Assembly: GCF_029867415.1 (NCBI RefSeq)
Contig: NW_026705401.1
Location: forward strand, 248,001 to 312,000
Reading direction: 5' to 3'
Source of the DNA: Vicia villosa
Lineage: Eukaryota; Streptophyta; Magnoliopsida; Fabales; Fabaceae
Length of the DNA: 64,000 nt
Part shown: positions 1 through 10,782 of the stretch, one piece after another
How positions within the stretch are numbered: the first letter of the stretch is position 1
How the letters are laid out: each line of letters opens with the position of its first letter
Notes under the pieces: model-generated
The model's database searches: none
Seen by the model: only the letters and a program-made list of their open reading frames with translations
What the model was told of the DNA's origin: nothing
Position numbers and translations under genes: made by a program

Positions 1-531
1 CATTGCATTTAATGTTTCACTCTTTTGTCAACTACCTCGAGCCTTGTTTCCGCTGTGTCTACTGACGTTGCCTTTAATAGCTTCTAACGTTCCTTTTGTC
101 AGTCAGCGTAGCCTGCCTGTCTAGTACTTGCTTCTGATATGATGTTTGTGTAAACAACGTTTGAATGTCATCAGAGTCAAACAGCTTGGTGCAGAGCACC
201 TTCTTGTCTTCTGACCTTGAAGAGCTTATGAGCGTGATACCATGAGAACTTCAGTGCTTCTGCTTCTGATCTCAAGTTCTTCTGATGCTTCCATAGACTC
301 GTGTTCTGATTCTGCTTGACCATCTTCTGATGTCTTGCCAGACCATGTTTTGATGTTGCATGCTGAACCTTCTGAGTCAGTGCTTCTTGCGCTGATTTTG
401 TGCATACTCTTTATATAATTCCTGAAACAGAAATTGAATAGTATTAGAGTACCACATTATCTCATACAAAATTCATATACTTGTTATCATCAAAACTAAG
501 AATATTGATCAGAACAAATCTTGTTCTAACA
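1..531 (-). mobile_element. SIRE-type copia LTR, 5' part, cut by window edge
   Basis: Read on the minus strand, the segment starts at 531 with TGTTAGAACAAGATTTG. It matches the first half of the complete LTRs at 51540 and 60015 with scattered substitutions (roughly 10% by eye). The LTR start abuts LINE coding sequence at 532 rather than a polypurine tract, so this is the 5' LTR of an element running off the left edge, or a solo LTR. The minus-strand flank AAAGG is the expected 5-bp target copy. The other end is outside the window. Confidence 0.9.
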
Positions 532-1155
532 CCTTTCCCCCTCTTTACATTCAAGGTGTTAGTATCTAGTTTAACAAGAGTAGCCACAACAGGTGTTAAA
601 CCAAGAAGGACACTCTCATCATAATACAATAAGTTAAGCCTTGGAAATCGAATATAAACCAGAGTCTTTTCCACTTTGTGATAGGAGATGCAAAGTCTGA
701 AGTCCATCGAGCTACTGCCAAATAATGGTCAAATACATTTGTGGACCTTCTAACTAAATTTTCTCCCTATCTGCGAGCAGTTCTAACTTGACCATAAAGA
801 AACATTTATCAACGTCCATGATCTCAAAACTTCCGGTAAGTTTCCACATTTTTTCAACATATCCTTCATCAATGAAATCACACGTTATTCCCAAGGAGTT
901 TAATGACTAGTCTCTCCTTCCAAGGATTGCCCAATTCCTGGAAAAAAACTTCTCATCCAACGTGACCGTTGGTAGCAATCAGTTTTCTTCTTCAAGAGAG
1001 ACTTTCATAAGTCCCTTTCCATTCAGGTTCACTCTCTCCTTCACAATAGTAATTCCTTAACCTTCACTGAGAATATTAGTGAGAATATTCTGTAACGACT
1101 GTCTAAGAGACTTAAATGCACATCTATTTGGTGACTTGGCCGGTGGCGGCGGCAT
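532..1155 (-). pseudogene. LINE ORF1 remnant (DUF4283-type gag-like protein)
   Basis: On the minus strand an ATG at 1155 opens a decayed reading frame with several stops and frame changes. Recognisable pieces in order are KERVNLNGKGLMKVSLEEE, EKMWKLTGSFEIMDVDKCFF, MVKLELLADRE and YYDESVLLGL followed by VKLDTNTLNVKRGK. These are the conserved blocks of the DUF4283 domain in plant L1-like ORF1 proteins, which bind RNA in the LINE ribonucleoprotein. The frame is cut at 531 by the copia LTR just after VKRGK. No zinc knuckle or reverse transcriptase is present in the window. Non-functional. Confidence 0.8.
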
Positions 1156-1349
1156 GGAAGTGGCAAAAATAAAAGACTTAATGCAAAAATTAATAACAAT
1201 TATTTTAATTTTATTGTGAGTATGCATCAACTTATTTATGATTGAGAATCAGATGAATACAAAAGAGTTTTTTTTTAATAATTTTTTATTGCTCTTTTTC
1301 TTTTTATTTTAAAAATCTTTACTTCATATTCTACTTATTTTTTAACTAA

Positions 1350-1560
1350 ACTAGTAGAAGACCTGTGCGTCCGCACGGGTGCCTTCATTTATATCTTAGA
1401 TGATTTGATAAGGCTTGATCATTTCAAAAAAATTAAATATTATAGTGATAGCGACCTGTGCATCCGCACAAATAAATTCATTCATATCTTATGATCATTT
1501 GATAAGGCTTGATCAGTTCAAAAAATTAAGTATTATGGTGCTAGTGACCCGTGCAATTAA
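1350..1560 (+). repeat. 93-bp tandem repeat with GC-rich palindrome
   Basis: Two diverged copies start at about 1359 and 1452, and a third start is visible at about 1545. Each opens with a motif like GACCTGTGCGTCCGCACGGG, whose GTGCG/CGCAC arms can pair, followed by an AT-rich stretch containing GATTTGATAAGGCTTGATCA. The GC-rich palindrome stands out in very AT-rich surroundings. It resembles end hairpins of some plant transposons, but I cannot assign a family. Confidence 0.6.
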
Positions 1561-3833
1561 AAGTTTAAATATTTTTGATAAAGTATTGCAATTAAATATT
1601 TATTTATTTACTATTAATATTATTATAATATGAATAATTATCGTATAAAATACAATTAAATGCAAATCTAAATTTGAAATAAATTTTTTATTTATAAAAT
1701 AAATAATTATTATATAGACTGAACTGCATTAACCAAATAAGTAATTATTATATAATTGTATTTCAATTAATTTATTTATTAGCCAAACTTTGTGTATAAG
1801 TGTAAAAAATGAATTAGTCCCACATAAATAGTGGAGATATTTTGACAATCATAGTGCATAGTTGTAATATGAAGATTAATCTCATTTATATCAGTTGAAA
1901 AAAAATATTGAATACTATCTATTTAGAATCCTTCAAGCAAAAGAAGAAATTACTTTTCAGTTCATCCAAAGTCTCCTCTCTTTCTATTTATTGAATACTA
2001 TTTATTTACGATCAAAGCTTCGCAGTGATCTTTTTATGCAATAAAGCCATAATTCAACCTGTCAAAAAAAAAACATGAGAAAGGATCACTAAGTAGGTTC
2101 TATACATTCTTATAACTTTCAAAATTCAGTTTTATATAAGAATCAAATAATGAGGCTAAAACTCATAAACTTAATAAGGTTTCCATCCTGCTTAAAAAAT
2201 GACACCTGATAGATTTCTTGTGTCAAGTGGTTTTAAGAAACACTAAAATGTGTAAAACACAATAGACATAAGGATCTTGGTCTTTATGGGACATTATAAC
2301 AAAATACTCTAAAAAATTATATATATTTTTTTAAATAAATCTACAATTTTTATGATAAAATAAACTTAAACTAAGGAGATCCACTTAAAGTAAAGTAAAA
2401 ACATATATATAGTGTTCAAGAATAATTAAAAGATTATCCCAAATTTGATAAGAAAAAAGAACAACATATATTTCACTTTCTAGGTCATGAAGAATAAGAT
2501 CAAATATTAACTGAGTGGAAAAGTGAAAGTATAAAGGTGCAGTATAAAGGTGAAGCGCAACCATCTTTTTTAATTGGTCTTAGAACATAACTTGTAACTG
2601 GTAAGAATTATATGGTTGGTTAGCATTTGGATTTGAAAAGGTAGATAGCATACAAAATAGCATGTGATGAGATTTGAAAAACTAACCAAAAAGCATGAAG
2701 CGGTAGACAATTACCATAAAAAATCTTGTGATTAAAATTGATATTGATGAAAACAGATTGTGAACAAATTTGAAAAACTTAGTCACAAAGCATGAAGAAG
2801 TAGAAAACATTTAAAAAAAATAGGTGTTGAAGTGGAGTTAACATAGAATTTCAAAAAAAAACAAATTTTGTTAAATCTATCAATCTTACTAATAAGCTTT
2901 TGAGGTCATTGATGTTCAATGACATTACAAGTTTAACAATAATAGCTATCACTCAAAAGGAAAACTCATAACCATGGACATAGAAAATTACCTGGTGCTG
3001 AATAGCTTTCATATCATTATTAATAGCAACTCCTTCTGAAGTTAACTTGAAAGTTTGAATCATAGAAGCCTTGAGTTGGAAAGGAGCTCTACTTCCCTCT
3101 TTTGGAATGTTCATTCATGTTCTGAGGATGACCACTACAGCGGTAACTACCACTCCAACTCTAAATCTGAAAAACGCATCCTCATCCTGTCAAAGGGAGA
3201 GTTCGAAAGATCAACAACAGTTAAAATGTTGATGCAAATAACCACTAATGATTTTTTCAATGGATTTGGAGCAAAACAGAAACTTAATATTAATGTCTTG
3301 GGTAGGCTAGTCTACATATAAATGCTTTAATAAATAGGTTGTTTAGTTTAAATGTAGATCTTCAGCCTCAATAATATGTAACAAAACTCAATTCGCACAT
3401 GGAGAAAATGTATGAAATGTCAAGAGAGTTGCAGATAGCATAAGTAAACTATAAATGGACTGATGAAATGTTATTGACAAATCATAATTGGCATAACAAT
3501 GCATATAGTGTTTCACACTCTTTCGAACAGTACCTTATAATTGGTGATTCTTAGTTAAAATAATAAAGCATATGAGAGAAGAAAATAAAGCTTCTATTTT
3601 CATGACTAAAATATTATGCTTATAAAAAGGAGTAAATATTCTTGGCTAGAGTGGTTCTACCTTGCCCTCCTATTCCTACCGCAGAGATGGCAGTGTGGTC
3701 TTCCCTTCCCTTTACCAATCAATAAATCAACCTGCAATTATGTGCTACACCTGAAATTGAGATAATGGAACACCAAAATCAAATGTTATAATACTTATTC
3801 CATGAAAATTCAATCACATCAGCATTATGTGCT
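1561..3833. other. AT-rich intergenic DNA, no gene recognised
   Basis: The stretch is strongly AT-rich, with short homopolymers and many stops in all frames. The longest open stretch (3055-3321, +) has no recognisable domain and no supporting splice context. The last few hundred bases are probably the 3' UTR and downstream region of the small gene on the minus strand that ends at 3834. Confidence 0.5.
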
Positions 3834-5237
3834 TTAAGAAAATGGGTTATTTGATTGGGAATTTATATCATCCGCGTCTTGGTTACTTGTGGGAGCAGTT
3901 GTTGCAAAGCTCATTTGTATAATATTGTGAAGCTCATACTCCCACATATCATGCATCTATAGCAAATTGTATCAAAATATAGTCAGCTAATAAACCTAAT
4001 GCAAACATAATTTGGCCGCAAAAGCAACTTTAATGATTATTACCTGATTTGGCTCCTTGAACCCTCCACTCAATTGTGGATGCATAGCTCTACGGAGGAT
4101 ATCGGACGGATTTGTCATGTTTGGAATAACTGCCTGAATTAGCCCTGGCTAAGATTGATGTAACAGAGTAAAATTCATAATACAATAACGCAATGTTAGA
4201 CAGAGTTGCAGATCTTAAGCTTTTTTTCCTAACTGGTATGCAAATAGATGAACAACTTACATCTTTAGCAAGAAGACCTTCAATATTAAAATCCAGCCGT
4301 GGAATTACTGTTGCACATTTCATAGATAAAAACTGCCAAAATAAAGAGATGGATCCGAGTCAATTTCACATAACTAAAATTTAAAGGGTCATAAGAATGA
4401 GTGTTCAATTTCACATATATTGGAAAATGATGGAAATGAGGAAATATGCCAAATTATAAATGTTGATATTGTGTTGAGGTAGAACTAAAATACACAGGGC
4501 AAAACAATTATAGGATTAAAATCTCTAGTGGGAAATACAAAGATAAGACCACAAGCAAGACTGACCATTACAGACTACCTTTATCTAAGCATGAAAAAAA
4601 CCACACATTAGTAATAGAAAGGTACAATTGATTTTATATTAAATAAGTATAAAGTCAGCTATATCTGGTCAAAGTTACCTAAAATCTCATGAACCATTGC
4701 AATTGAAAATAAAAATTAACTATCAATAATAACAAAAATAAACAAAAGAAAATAAGATTATTGTTATGTGTTTAGATTTAAAAGCAAGCAAAATCATTTA
4801 ATAGTATGAAGTAAGTCTTACAACAAATGACAATTTATAAAAAGCTTGCTTGAAGCTATTTAGCATAAGGCTGAGTGATACAGATTTGTGACATTTAGGC
4901 AAATAGCAATTCAAAAATATGTTAACAACTCAAGAATAGTGACAAATGTGGACAGTTATCTATAAGTGAGTTGTTAATTATATCAACAATACTAAGCATG
5001 AAGAACCGAAAGCTCTAACAACAGAGCTAACCATGTTTGCAACAAAATCCATATTGTCCAATGTTGATAAAACTACATCAAAAACCAACAAAATCAATAG
5101 AAACAACAAATGTCACAAATGTCTCAGCCAAACAAAATAATATAATGAAAAGAAATAGAAAGTATTAATTAGAAATACTGACCATTTGAGATAGGAGAGT
5201 ACCAAGCCTTCAAAACCCTAAGAGAACCCTTCTCCAT
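3834..5237 (-). CDS. Small five-exon gene, unknown 131-residue protein
   Basis: I do not recognise this protein. The model rests on splicing. CDS exons on the minus strand are 5183-5237 (starting MEKGSLRVLKAW), 5032-5072 (LSTLDNMDFVANM), 4261-4332 (MKCATVIPRLDFNIEGLLAK), 4044-4148 (QAVIPNMTNPSDILRRAMHP) and 3834-3956 (MHDMWEYELHNIIQMSF, ending NPFS then TAA). Every intron is GT-AG and exon phases join without a stop: 18 codons plus 1 nt, 2 nt plus 13 codons, then 24, 35 and 41 codons including the stop. The protein has no visible signal peptide or membrane segment. The middle is mixed hydrophobic, and the C-terminus is Asn/Ser/Asp-rich and probably disordered. A TATA-like box lies at 5431-5439. 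Intron 2 (699 bp) could hide one further exon. Exon joins are inferred; no transcript evidence is available here. Confidence 0.62.
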
Positions 5238-5430
5238 TCCAAACTTGTGACAAAAATTGAATTTCATGGTGAGAATACAAAGAGAGTGTATCAATGAAAT
5301 CAAAACCACAACCCATAATCTGGGTCAACGACAAGTCACCGAAACAAAATTTGATTCGGTTCATTAGGAGGGTTGAGAGATGAAGAGAACGAATATGGCA
5401 TCGGTTTTTCAATCGGAGGTGGCAATGGTC

Positions 5431-5439
5431 CTATATAGA
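5431..5439 (-). promoter_or_regulatory. TATA box of the small five-exon gene
   Basis: The minus strand reads TTTCTATATAGGACC here, a good plant TATA box about 195 bp upstream of the proposed ATG at 5237. That leaves a 5' UTR of about 160 bp. It supports a gene start in this interval but does not prove it. Confidence 0.45.
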
Positions 5440-6049
5440 AAGGAGAAGGAGCTGCGGCGGCTAGGGTTAGGGGAGAAAAAAAGGAGAGGTATGGTTCTTG
5501 TTTGCAAAGAGACAATATTTGTTGGAGGAAACGAAATGTTGTGAAAAGTAGATTGGCAAAGTACAAAAATTGAAGACATTGACCAATAGAAGACTACCAA
5601 ATGGCATGGATGAATATTGAATTTGTTAATTACAGGAAAGACCTTTTAGTAGTGTAAAAAAATTTGAGTGCAGGGGGTAATAAGTAATTTTGGGCTACAT
5701 TTTAGTATTGGGTAGATAGTTGATTTTAAAATTATAGTTTGATTTTGTCTGAAATAGTTATTTATTATATTTACTTATTCTTCCATTAAATTTTAAATTT
5801 TCATAGATGTTTTTTCCGAAAATTAGAGATCAAGCCCAAAAAATAACAATAAAATGTATGAAATCAACCATCAAAAATATATTTATATAATAATATAAAT
5901 AAATTGTTAATACAAGGACATTAATTATTGACTAACAGTATCACCAATAAATTCTTAAACATAATAAATACTCACTTTAAGAAATAACATACCATATAGT
6001 AAATAATAACATAATCAAATCATATGTAACATAACATAATAATAAAATC
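5440..6049. other. Intergenic: upstream of small gene, 3' region of acyltransferase
   Basis: This stretch holds the promoter side of the small gene (5440-5600) and AT-rich DNA down to the acyltransferase stop codon at 6050. Both genes are on the minus strand. The last 100-200 bases are probably the acyltransferase 3' UTR. No other coding sequence is recognised. Confidence 0.5.
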
Positions 6050-8235
6050 CTAAATCTTCATCAAATCTTGAAAGATCTTCATGACAGGAGCAGGCAAACC
6101 AAGAAGCACATTGATGTTCCTCCTCTCCTGCCCATGTGAAAGGAACAAAATCACTTCCTTCTCCGGCAAGCCAACCGGTCCCGATAGGACCGGTTCGCCC
6201 CAACCGAAATCAGTAATATGAAAAGAAAGCCTAGACCAAGTTGTGATCAAGAGTGTGCAAGCCAAAGAAGGCCTAGCTCTTGTCACCTCAAAATAATCAA
6301 TAGCTGATCTCATGTATCCATCATTCACCATCTTAATTGCTTGTTGAATAAGTTTCACAGTATATGAAAAGGGCTTGTTTGTAATTTCACCTGCTTTACA
6401 AACAGATTTTGTTAGCACAATTCCATTCCCAAAATACCCTTTTGGGAGTTTTGGTTCAAATTTTGCCCTTCCATCAACTGCAAAAAGAAGCTTTGTTTCT
6501 TGCTCTGGAAGCAACTTAAGTGCTTTTGTTCTAGCTATCCAAACAAAAGCTGAAAGCACTTCAAATGTTGTGCAAGACTCAAGAACACCATCTTCATCCT
6601 CCATGGCTTTTTTCTTCAATTCTTTTAGTTTTTCGGGATCGAAACAGAATGACCTATACACCATTTCGTCTTCGTATAAGCTGTTAGTGTTTGATTTGTC
6701 TTCGATGTCAGCGAATTCTTGGTGCAAATGCTCAATCCTTGGTGGATTGCGCGCCTTTAGTATGCTTCGGTCGAGAACCGGAGGGATTGAGATTGGTAAA
6801 CCTCTTGCTTGTTCTCCCCATGAGTTCACAAACTCCATAGCTCCAATTCCATCAAACATGCAGTGATTCATGCATAGTCCAAGAGCGAAACCTCCACATT
6901 TGAATTTAGTTACCTGAAATATTGAATTGATTCTTCAAGATTACAAGACAAAGTGTGAAAAAAATTCCTTTTTATCATTTTTCACATAAAAGGTTTTTAG
7001 TGTCTATGGTCAAGGAGGACTATAAAAATAACTGAACCAAATTAAAGTTGAATTAATCGAACTGTTTAATTAATAAATCGAACTATCTTACATAAATAGC
7101 TTTAGAATTGAACCAAATGATAAACAAATCAAATCAAACCGAAATTGAAAATGAAAATGCTAAGAACAAGTTTAAAAATGTTTATTAAAAGATTAAAAAA
7201 TATATAATAGTTTGATTCTTTAATAAATGGCTCCATTTAAAAAAAATTGTCTTCTAATATTTGATGTGGTTCGGAATTCCGAACGGATATACCAAATGAA
7301 TACTCTACTTTTAATTTAGTCAAATTCTGAATAAATTAAAACGGTTTGATTCGATTTAAATTATCTTTTACAATCATTCAATTTAGTTTTTTCACTGAAC
7401 TGGACCCTGCAAAGCTTTAACTGTCCGTGCACAGCTCTAACTGTCTGGTTGTCTTAAGTTTTTTGAAGCACGCGTTTCGTGGCAAAGACAAAATAAATAG
7501 GAGCCTTATTTTGTTGAAGTTTAAGAATTGGTAAATATTCTATGAGTTTTATTTAACCATGGTTTTAAAGTGGAAAATTTTGGGCTATGTGCAATACTAT
7601 AGTTTATATTGCATGCCCTCAATGACGATCTTGTATTCGGTCACGGTCTAGTAGGTGGATCCAACCTTTAAAAATTTAAATCTCTAAACATGTAAATCCT
7701 TAAATTTTAAGATCTAATTACAAATTACTCAAAAAAAATTAGGGACCTAACTAAAAAAAATAGTTTCACTAGTCACAAAACATACCTGAGCAACCAAAGG
7801 AGGCATCTGAAGAATATGTTTAGCATCAGGAATATCATAAACCAACATCCCAAGAGTCCTAGGATCAGGTTTTGTAATATCACCAATTTCCTCCATACAA
7901 CAATTAGCTTCAGCTTCAACAAAAAGAGCACCTTCTCCAGTACAATCCACAATCAGTTTCCCCTCTGAGCTTATGCTCAATCTCCCAGCAAGAGGGTAAT
8001 AATGAACAAGAACATCCTTCAGTGCATTCTTAATCACTTCACAAGCATCCTCGTTTCCCTTGTCTTTGTTTTTGAAACAATAAACGGTTCGAACAATGAC
8101 CGCGATGTTTTGATCAAGGTTTGATAGAAAGTATGTTCCTTTTGTTGTTTCTTCTGATGGTGGAACAAGTGATGGTTCACTTGTTAGCTTCACATTAATT
8201 TGTTGGAAACCGTTTTCATAGTTGGAGTTCTCCAT
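6050..8235 (-). CDS. HHT1: BAHD acyltransferase, omega-hydroxyacid/fatty-alcohol feruloyl transferase (ASFT/HHT1-like)
   Basis: Two exons, 7786-8235 (150 codons) and 6050-6913 (287 codons plus stop), are joined by one phase-0 GT-AG intron. They encode 437 residues, the normal length for the family. The BAHD catalytic HxxxD motif is HCMFD at residues 167-171. The structural DFGWG motif is at 385-389, followed by [15 protein letters not shown]. Family-specific blocks such as [30 protein letters not shown] and [14 protein letters not shown] match omega-hydroxypalmitate O-feruloyl transferase of Arabidopsis as I know it. That enzyme moves feruloyl from feruloyl-CoA to omega-hydroxy fatty acids or fatty alcohols for suberin and root waxes, and probably acts in the cytosol. 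No frameshift or missing key residue is seen. The exact acceptor (hydroxyacid or fatty alcohol) cannot be told from sequence. Confidence 0.93.
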
Positions 8236-8260
8236 CTCAAAATGTTCTTGCTTAATTCAC

Positions 8261-8358
8261 CTGAAAAAAACAAGAAAAAAAAAAAAAACAAGAACAAATG
8301 TTTAAGGAAATGTTGGAAATGTCACATGGAATGTATGTGTTTTGTTATTTGATGATAC
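8261..8358 (-). other. Probable 5'-UTR intron of the acyltransferase gene
   Basis: On the minus strand, CAATTCAG followed by GTATCATC gives a donor at 8358. A pyrimidine-rich TTGTTTTTTTCAG acceptor ends at 8261. The next exon runs 25 bp to the ATG at 8235. The 98-bp size and polypyrimidine tract are normal for a small plant intron. Inferred from signals only. Confidence 0.5.
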
Positions 8359-8419
8359 CTGAATTGGTTAACACAAATATGAAATGGGAAATGTGATGAG
8401 TATCTTTAAGAGGGGTTTG

Positions 8420-8430
8420 TTATATATGTA
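8420..8430 (-). promoter_or_regulatory. Candidate TATA box of the acyltransferase gene
   Basis: The minus strand reads ACATATATAACAAACCCC about 190 bp upstream of the ATG and about 65 bp upstream of the proposed UTR intron donor. Position and sequence suit a core promoter. Other AT-rich matches occur nearby, so the assignment is tentative. Confidence 0.4.
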
Positions 8431-8594
8431 TGATATATGGAATGGTGTATCTTAGGGGTTTAAATAAAAGATATGATAGAAAATAAATGTAATGGGAAGA
8501 GGTTAGAGTTAGTTGTTTTTGGACAACGGTACAAGCTACAAACGTGGATTTTTGAAAAAGCTATACTTTAAAAATACTATAATTACAACTTTTA

Positions 8595-8790
8595 AAAGAG
8601 AAATGCTATAGTGACACTCAAAATGACATATACACCATATAAATATACAATCAAGTCTACCTTTTTCTATTTTTTATTATTTTTTACATGTCTTGGAATA
8701 TGTGCTAGAGTTAAAATGAACTTTAAAATTACGGTGTAAGGCATACGGTGTATAAAACCAGATGTAGAAATAGCATTGCTGCTTTTTAAA
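8595..8790. repeat. Possible small MITE upstream of the acyltransferase gene
   Basis: The segment opens with GAGAAATGCTATAGTGACAC and closes with AAATAGCATTGCT. Its ends, AATGCTAT and ATAGCATT, are inverted copies. Length (about 195 bp) and AT content suit a MITE. The inverted match is short and no clear target duplication is seen. Confidence 0.35.
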
Positions 8791-10328
8791 ATACTATGAA
8801 AAGATCTCTTTGAGTTTAAGTGAAAGTTTCTATTTAAAAAAATATTTAAAGATGAATAAACCGACTATTACGAATTTGAATAATATTTTTGTACTCGAAT
8901 GATCTCACAATTAACCATTGAATTGGATTAACAATCAGATATATCTCTTTATAATATCTCTTTATAACTAATAATTGAGCTGATTAACGGAATAGTGTAA
9001 GTAGGGATGATAACATGGGTTTGATTTGTCGAGCATTTTCGTTTTGCCCCGATTTTTTACGAGACAGACCAATTTTTCAGGTCTGCGTTGTCAAATATGT
9101 CCACTCACAATAATTTTTATAATTTTTAAACATACTTTTTATAATTTTTAAATTTTAAAAGTTTATTGTCCGTCCTGTTCAACTTCACTTTTTTAAGGAT
9201 ATATCAAGATTTTAGATCTGCGCTCTCAATAATGTCGATCCCGTCTCATTTTTGCATAACGGATTTAAACATTATGATAAGTGCGTTTGTCAAATGTAAG
9301 TGAGTTTTATTATTAGATTTTTCTACCTATACAAATATGGTTTGATTGACTCTTATTAAAAAATTGAAAATTGTTTTGCTTTTCTTTTGTGAATATTTGG
9401 ATCATGTTTGGGTGAGATTAGGTCACTAGTAAAGAGACTTAAGACAAAAAGACCAAGTCAAAAAAACCAATGTGTAGGATTTGTTTGGTGAGATTGGTGA
9501 CCATAACATTTGATAACCTAACACATTTTACTACATGAGTCGGTCCTTGTTTGAAACTGAGGAAACTTAAAATAAAATGAAATCAATATTAGTTACTTCT
9601 TAGATGATGATAACAAATAAGAATTGTTCTTTCCTCACATCATCGTTTTTGGCAGTGTTAGGAAAAGTTGCATGATTGAGTAACGAATTACTTTAAATTA
9701 TGTTTAGAAAATTTGTGGAATTGTTAGTAAAATTTGATTATAAATTGCAATCTATATTATAAGAAAATAAAAATGTATTGAATATAGTTCCTATTAGTTT
9801 TGGTTAAATTATCTACAACTTGTATAAATCAAAGAATTAATTAATTCTAAGTAAAAGCCATGTCTCTATATACTGCATTCAGGCAAACGTCTCTTGTCTT
9901 ATTTTTTTCTAAATTTTCTTATTTTCTTATAAAAACATGTATTTAAATATTATTTTAAAAAATTAATTTTTTGTTTGTCAAAGAAAAGGGTCATATGTCC
10001 CTACTTACTGCAATCAAGACAACGCCTCCTGCCTTCATTTTTTTGTCAATTGATTTTTCTAAAAAATACATTCATTGAGGATTATAATTGCTTTTGCGCG
10101 AATCAAATTTTGGGGGGATTTGATAAATCTGGCAAATTTTAATATTTAACAATTGAGATAATTATAGTTTAGCAAATAAATTATTATTAAAATATAATCA
10201 TATAAAATTATTTATTGGACTAATTTAATAATTTTTTAAAAGTACAAAAGGATTGAATGCTTATTAAAAATTAATCTTGCAAGAACATGTTGCTAATAAT
10301 TTTTTTAAAATATTATTCATAAATATTA
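8791..10328. other. AT-rich intergenic DNA
   Basis: No open reading frame or RNA gene is supported in this stretch. It contains weak internal similarities (for example the two blocks mentioning tttttaaacatact-like runs near 9120) and long A/T runs. Nothing further is seen. Confidence 0.5.
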
Positions 10329-10610
10329 CTCCCTCCGTTTTTTATTATAAGTCGTTTTAGACTTTTCACACAGTTTAAGAAAAATAATAATTGTTGTATG
10401 AAAATGAGAAATTTTGAAGGTTTTTACAAAATTATCCTTCATTAATGACATATGGAAGATAAATTTATATAATTGAAAGGAGAGAGAATAATAAATATTT
10501 AAGGATATAATAGGAAAAGTAGCATTAATTATTCATTGGAATTGTAAAGCGACTTATATTTAAATACAAATTTTTTTTCCAAAACGACTTATAATAAAAA
10601 ACGGAGGGAG
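10329..10610. mobile_element. Stowaway-like MITE (Tc1/mariner type)
   Basis: The element is 282 bp with near-perfect 30-bp terminal inverted repeats: it begins CTCCCTCCGTTTTTTATTAT and ends with the inverse, ...AAAAACGGAGGGAG. It is flanked on both sides by TA (10327-10328 and 10611-10612), the target duplication of Tc1/mariner elements. CTCCCTCCGT is the hallmark terminus of Stowaway MITEs. There is no coding capacity; it would have been moved by a transposase in trans. Confidence 0.93.
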
Positions 10611-10782
10611 TAATAACTTACTCAAATTGATTCATAGATATAAACAAACAAAAAATGTATCAAATAATTAGTTGCTATTAAACATCATTTCCTGCGTATG
10701 TATCGAGAGTTTTACACATTTAAAAAAAATGACCTACATAGGGATTATAAGTTATAGGCATTCAACACCTAGACCAATTTTA

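Noticed and set aside
3055..3321. 88-codon plus-strand frame
   Set aside because: No recognisable domain, splice context or promoter; it lies in AT-rich DNA downstream of the small gene.
6375..6866. 163-codon plus-strand frame antisense to the acyltransferase
   Set aside because: It is the shadow of conserved BAHD coding sequence; it has no domain of its own.
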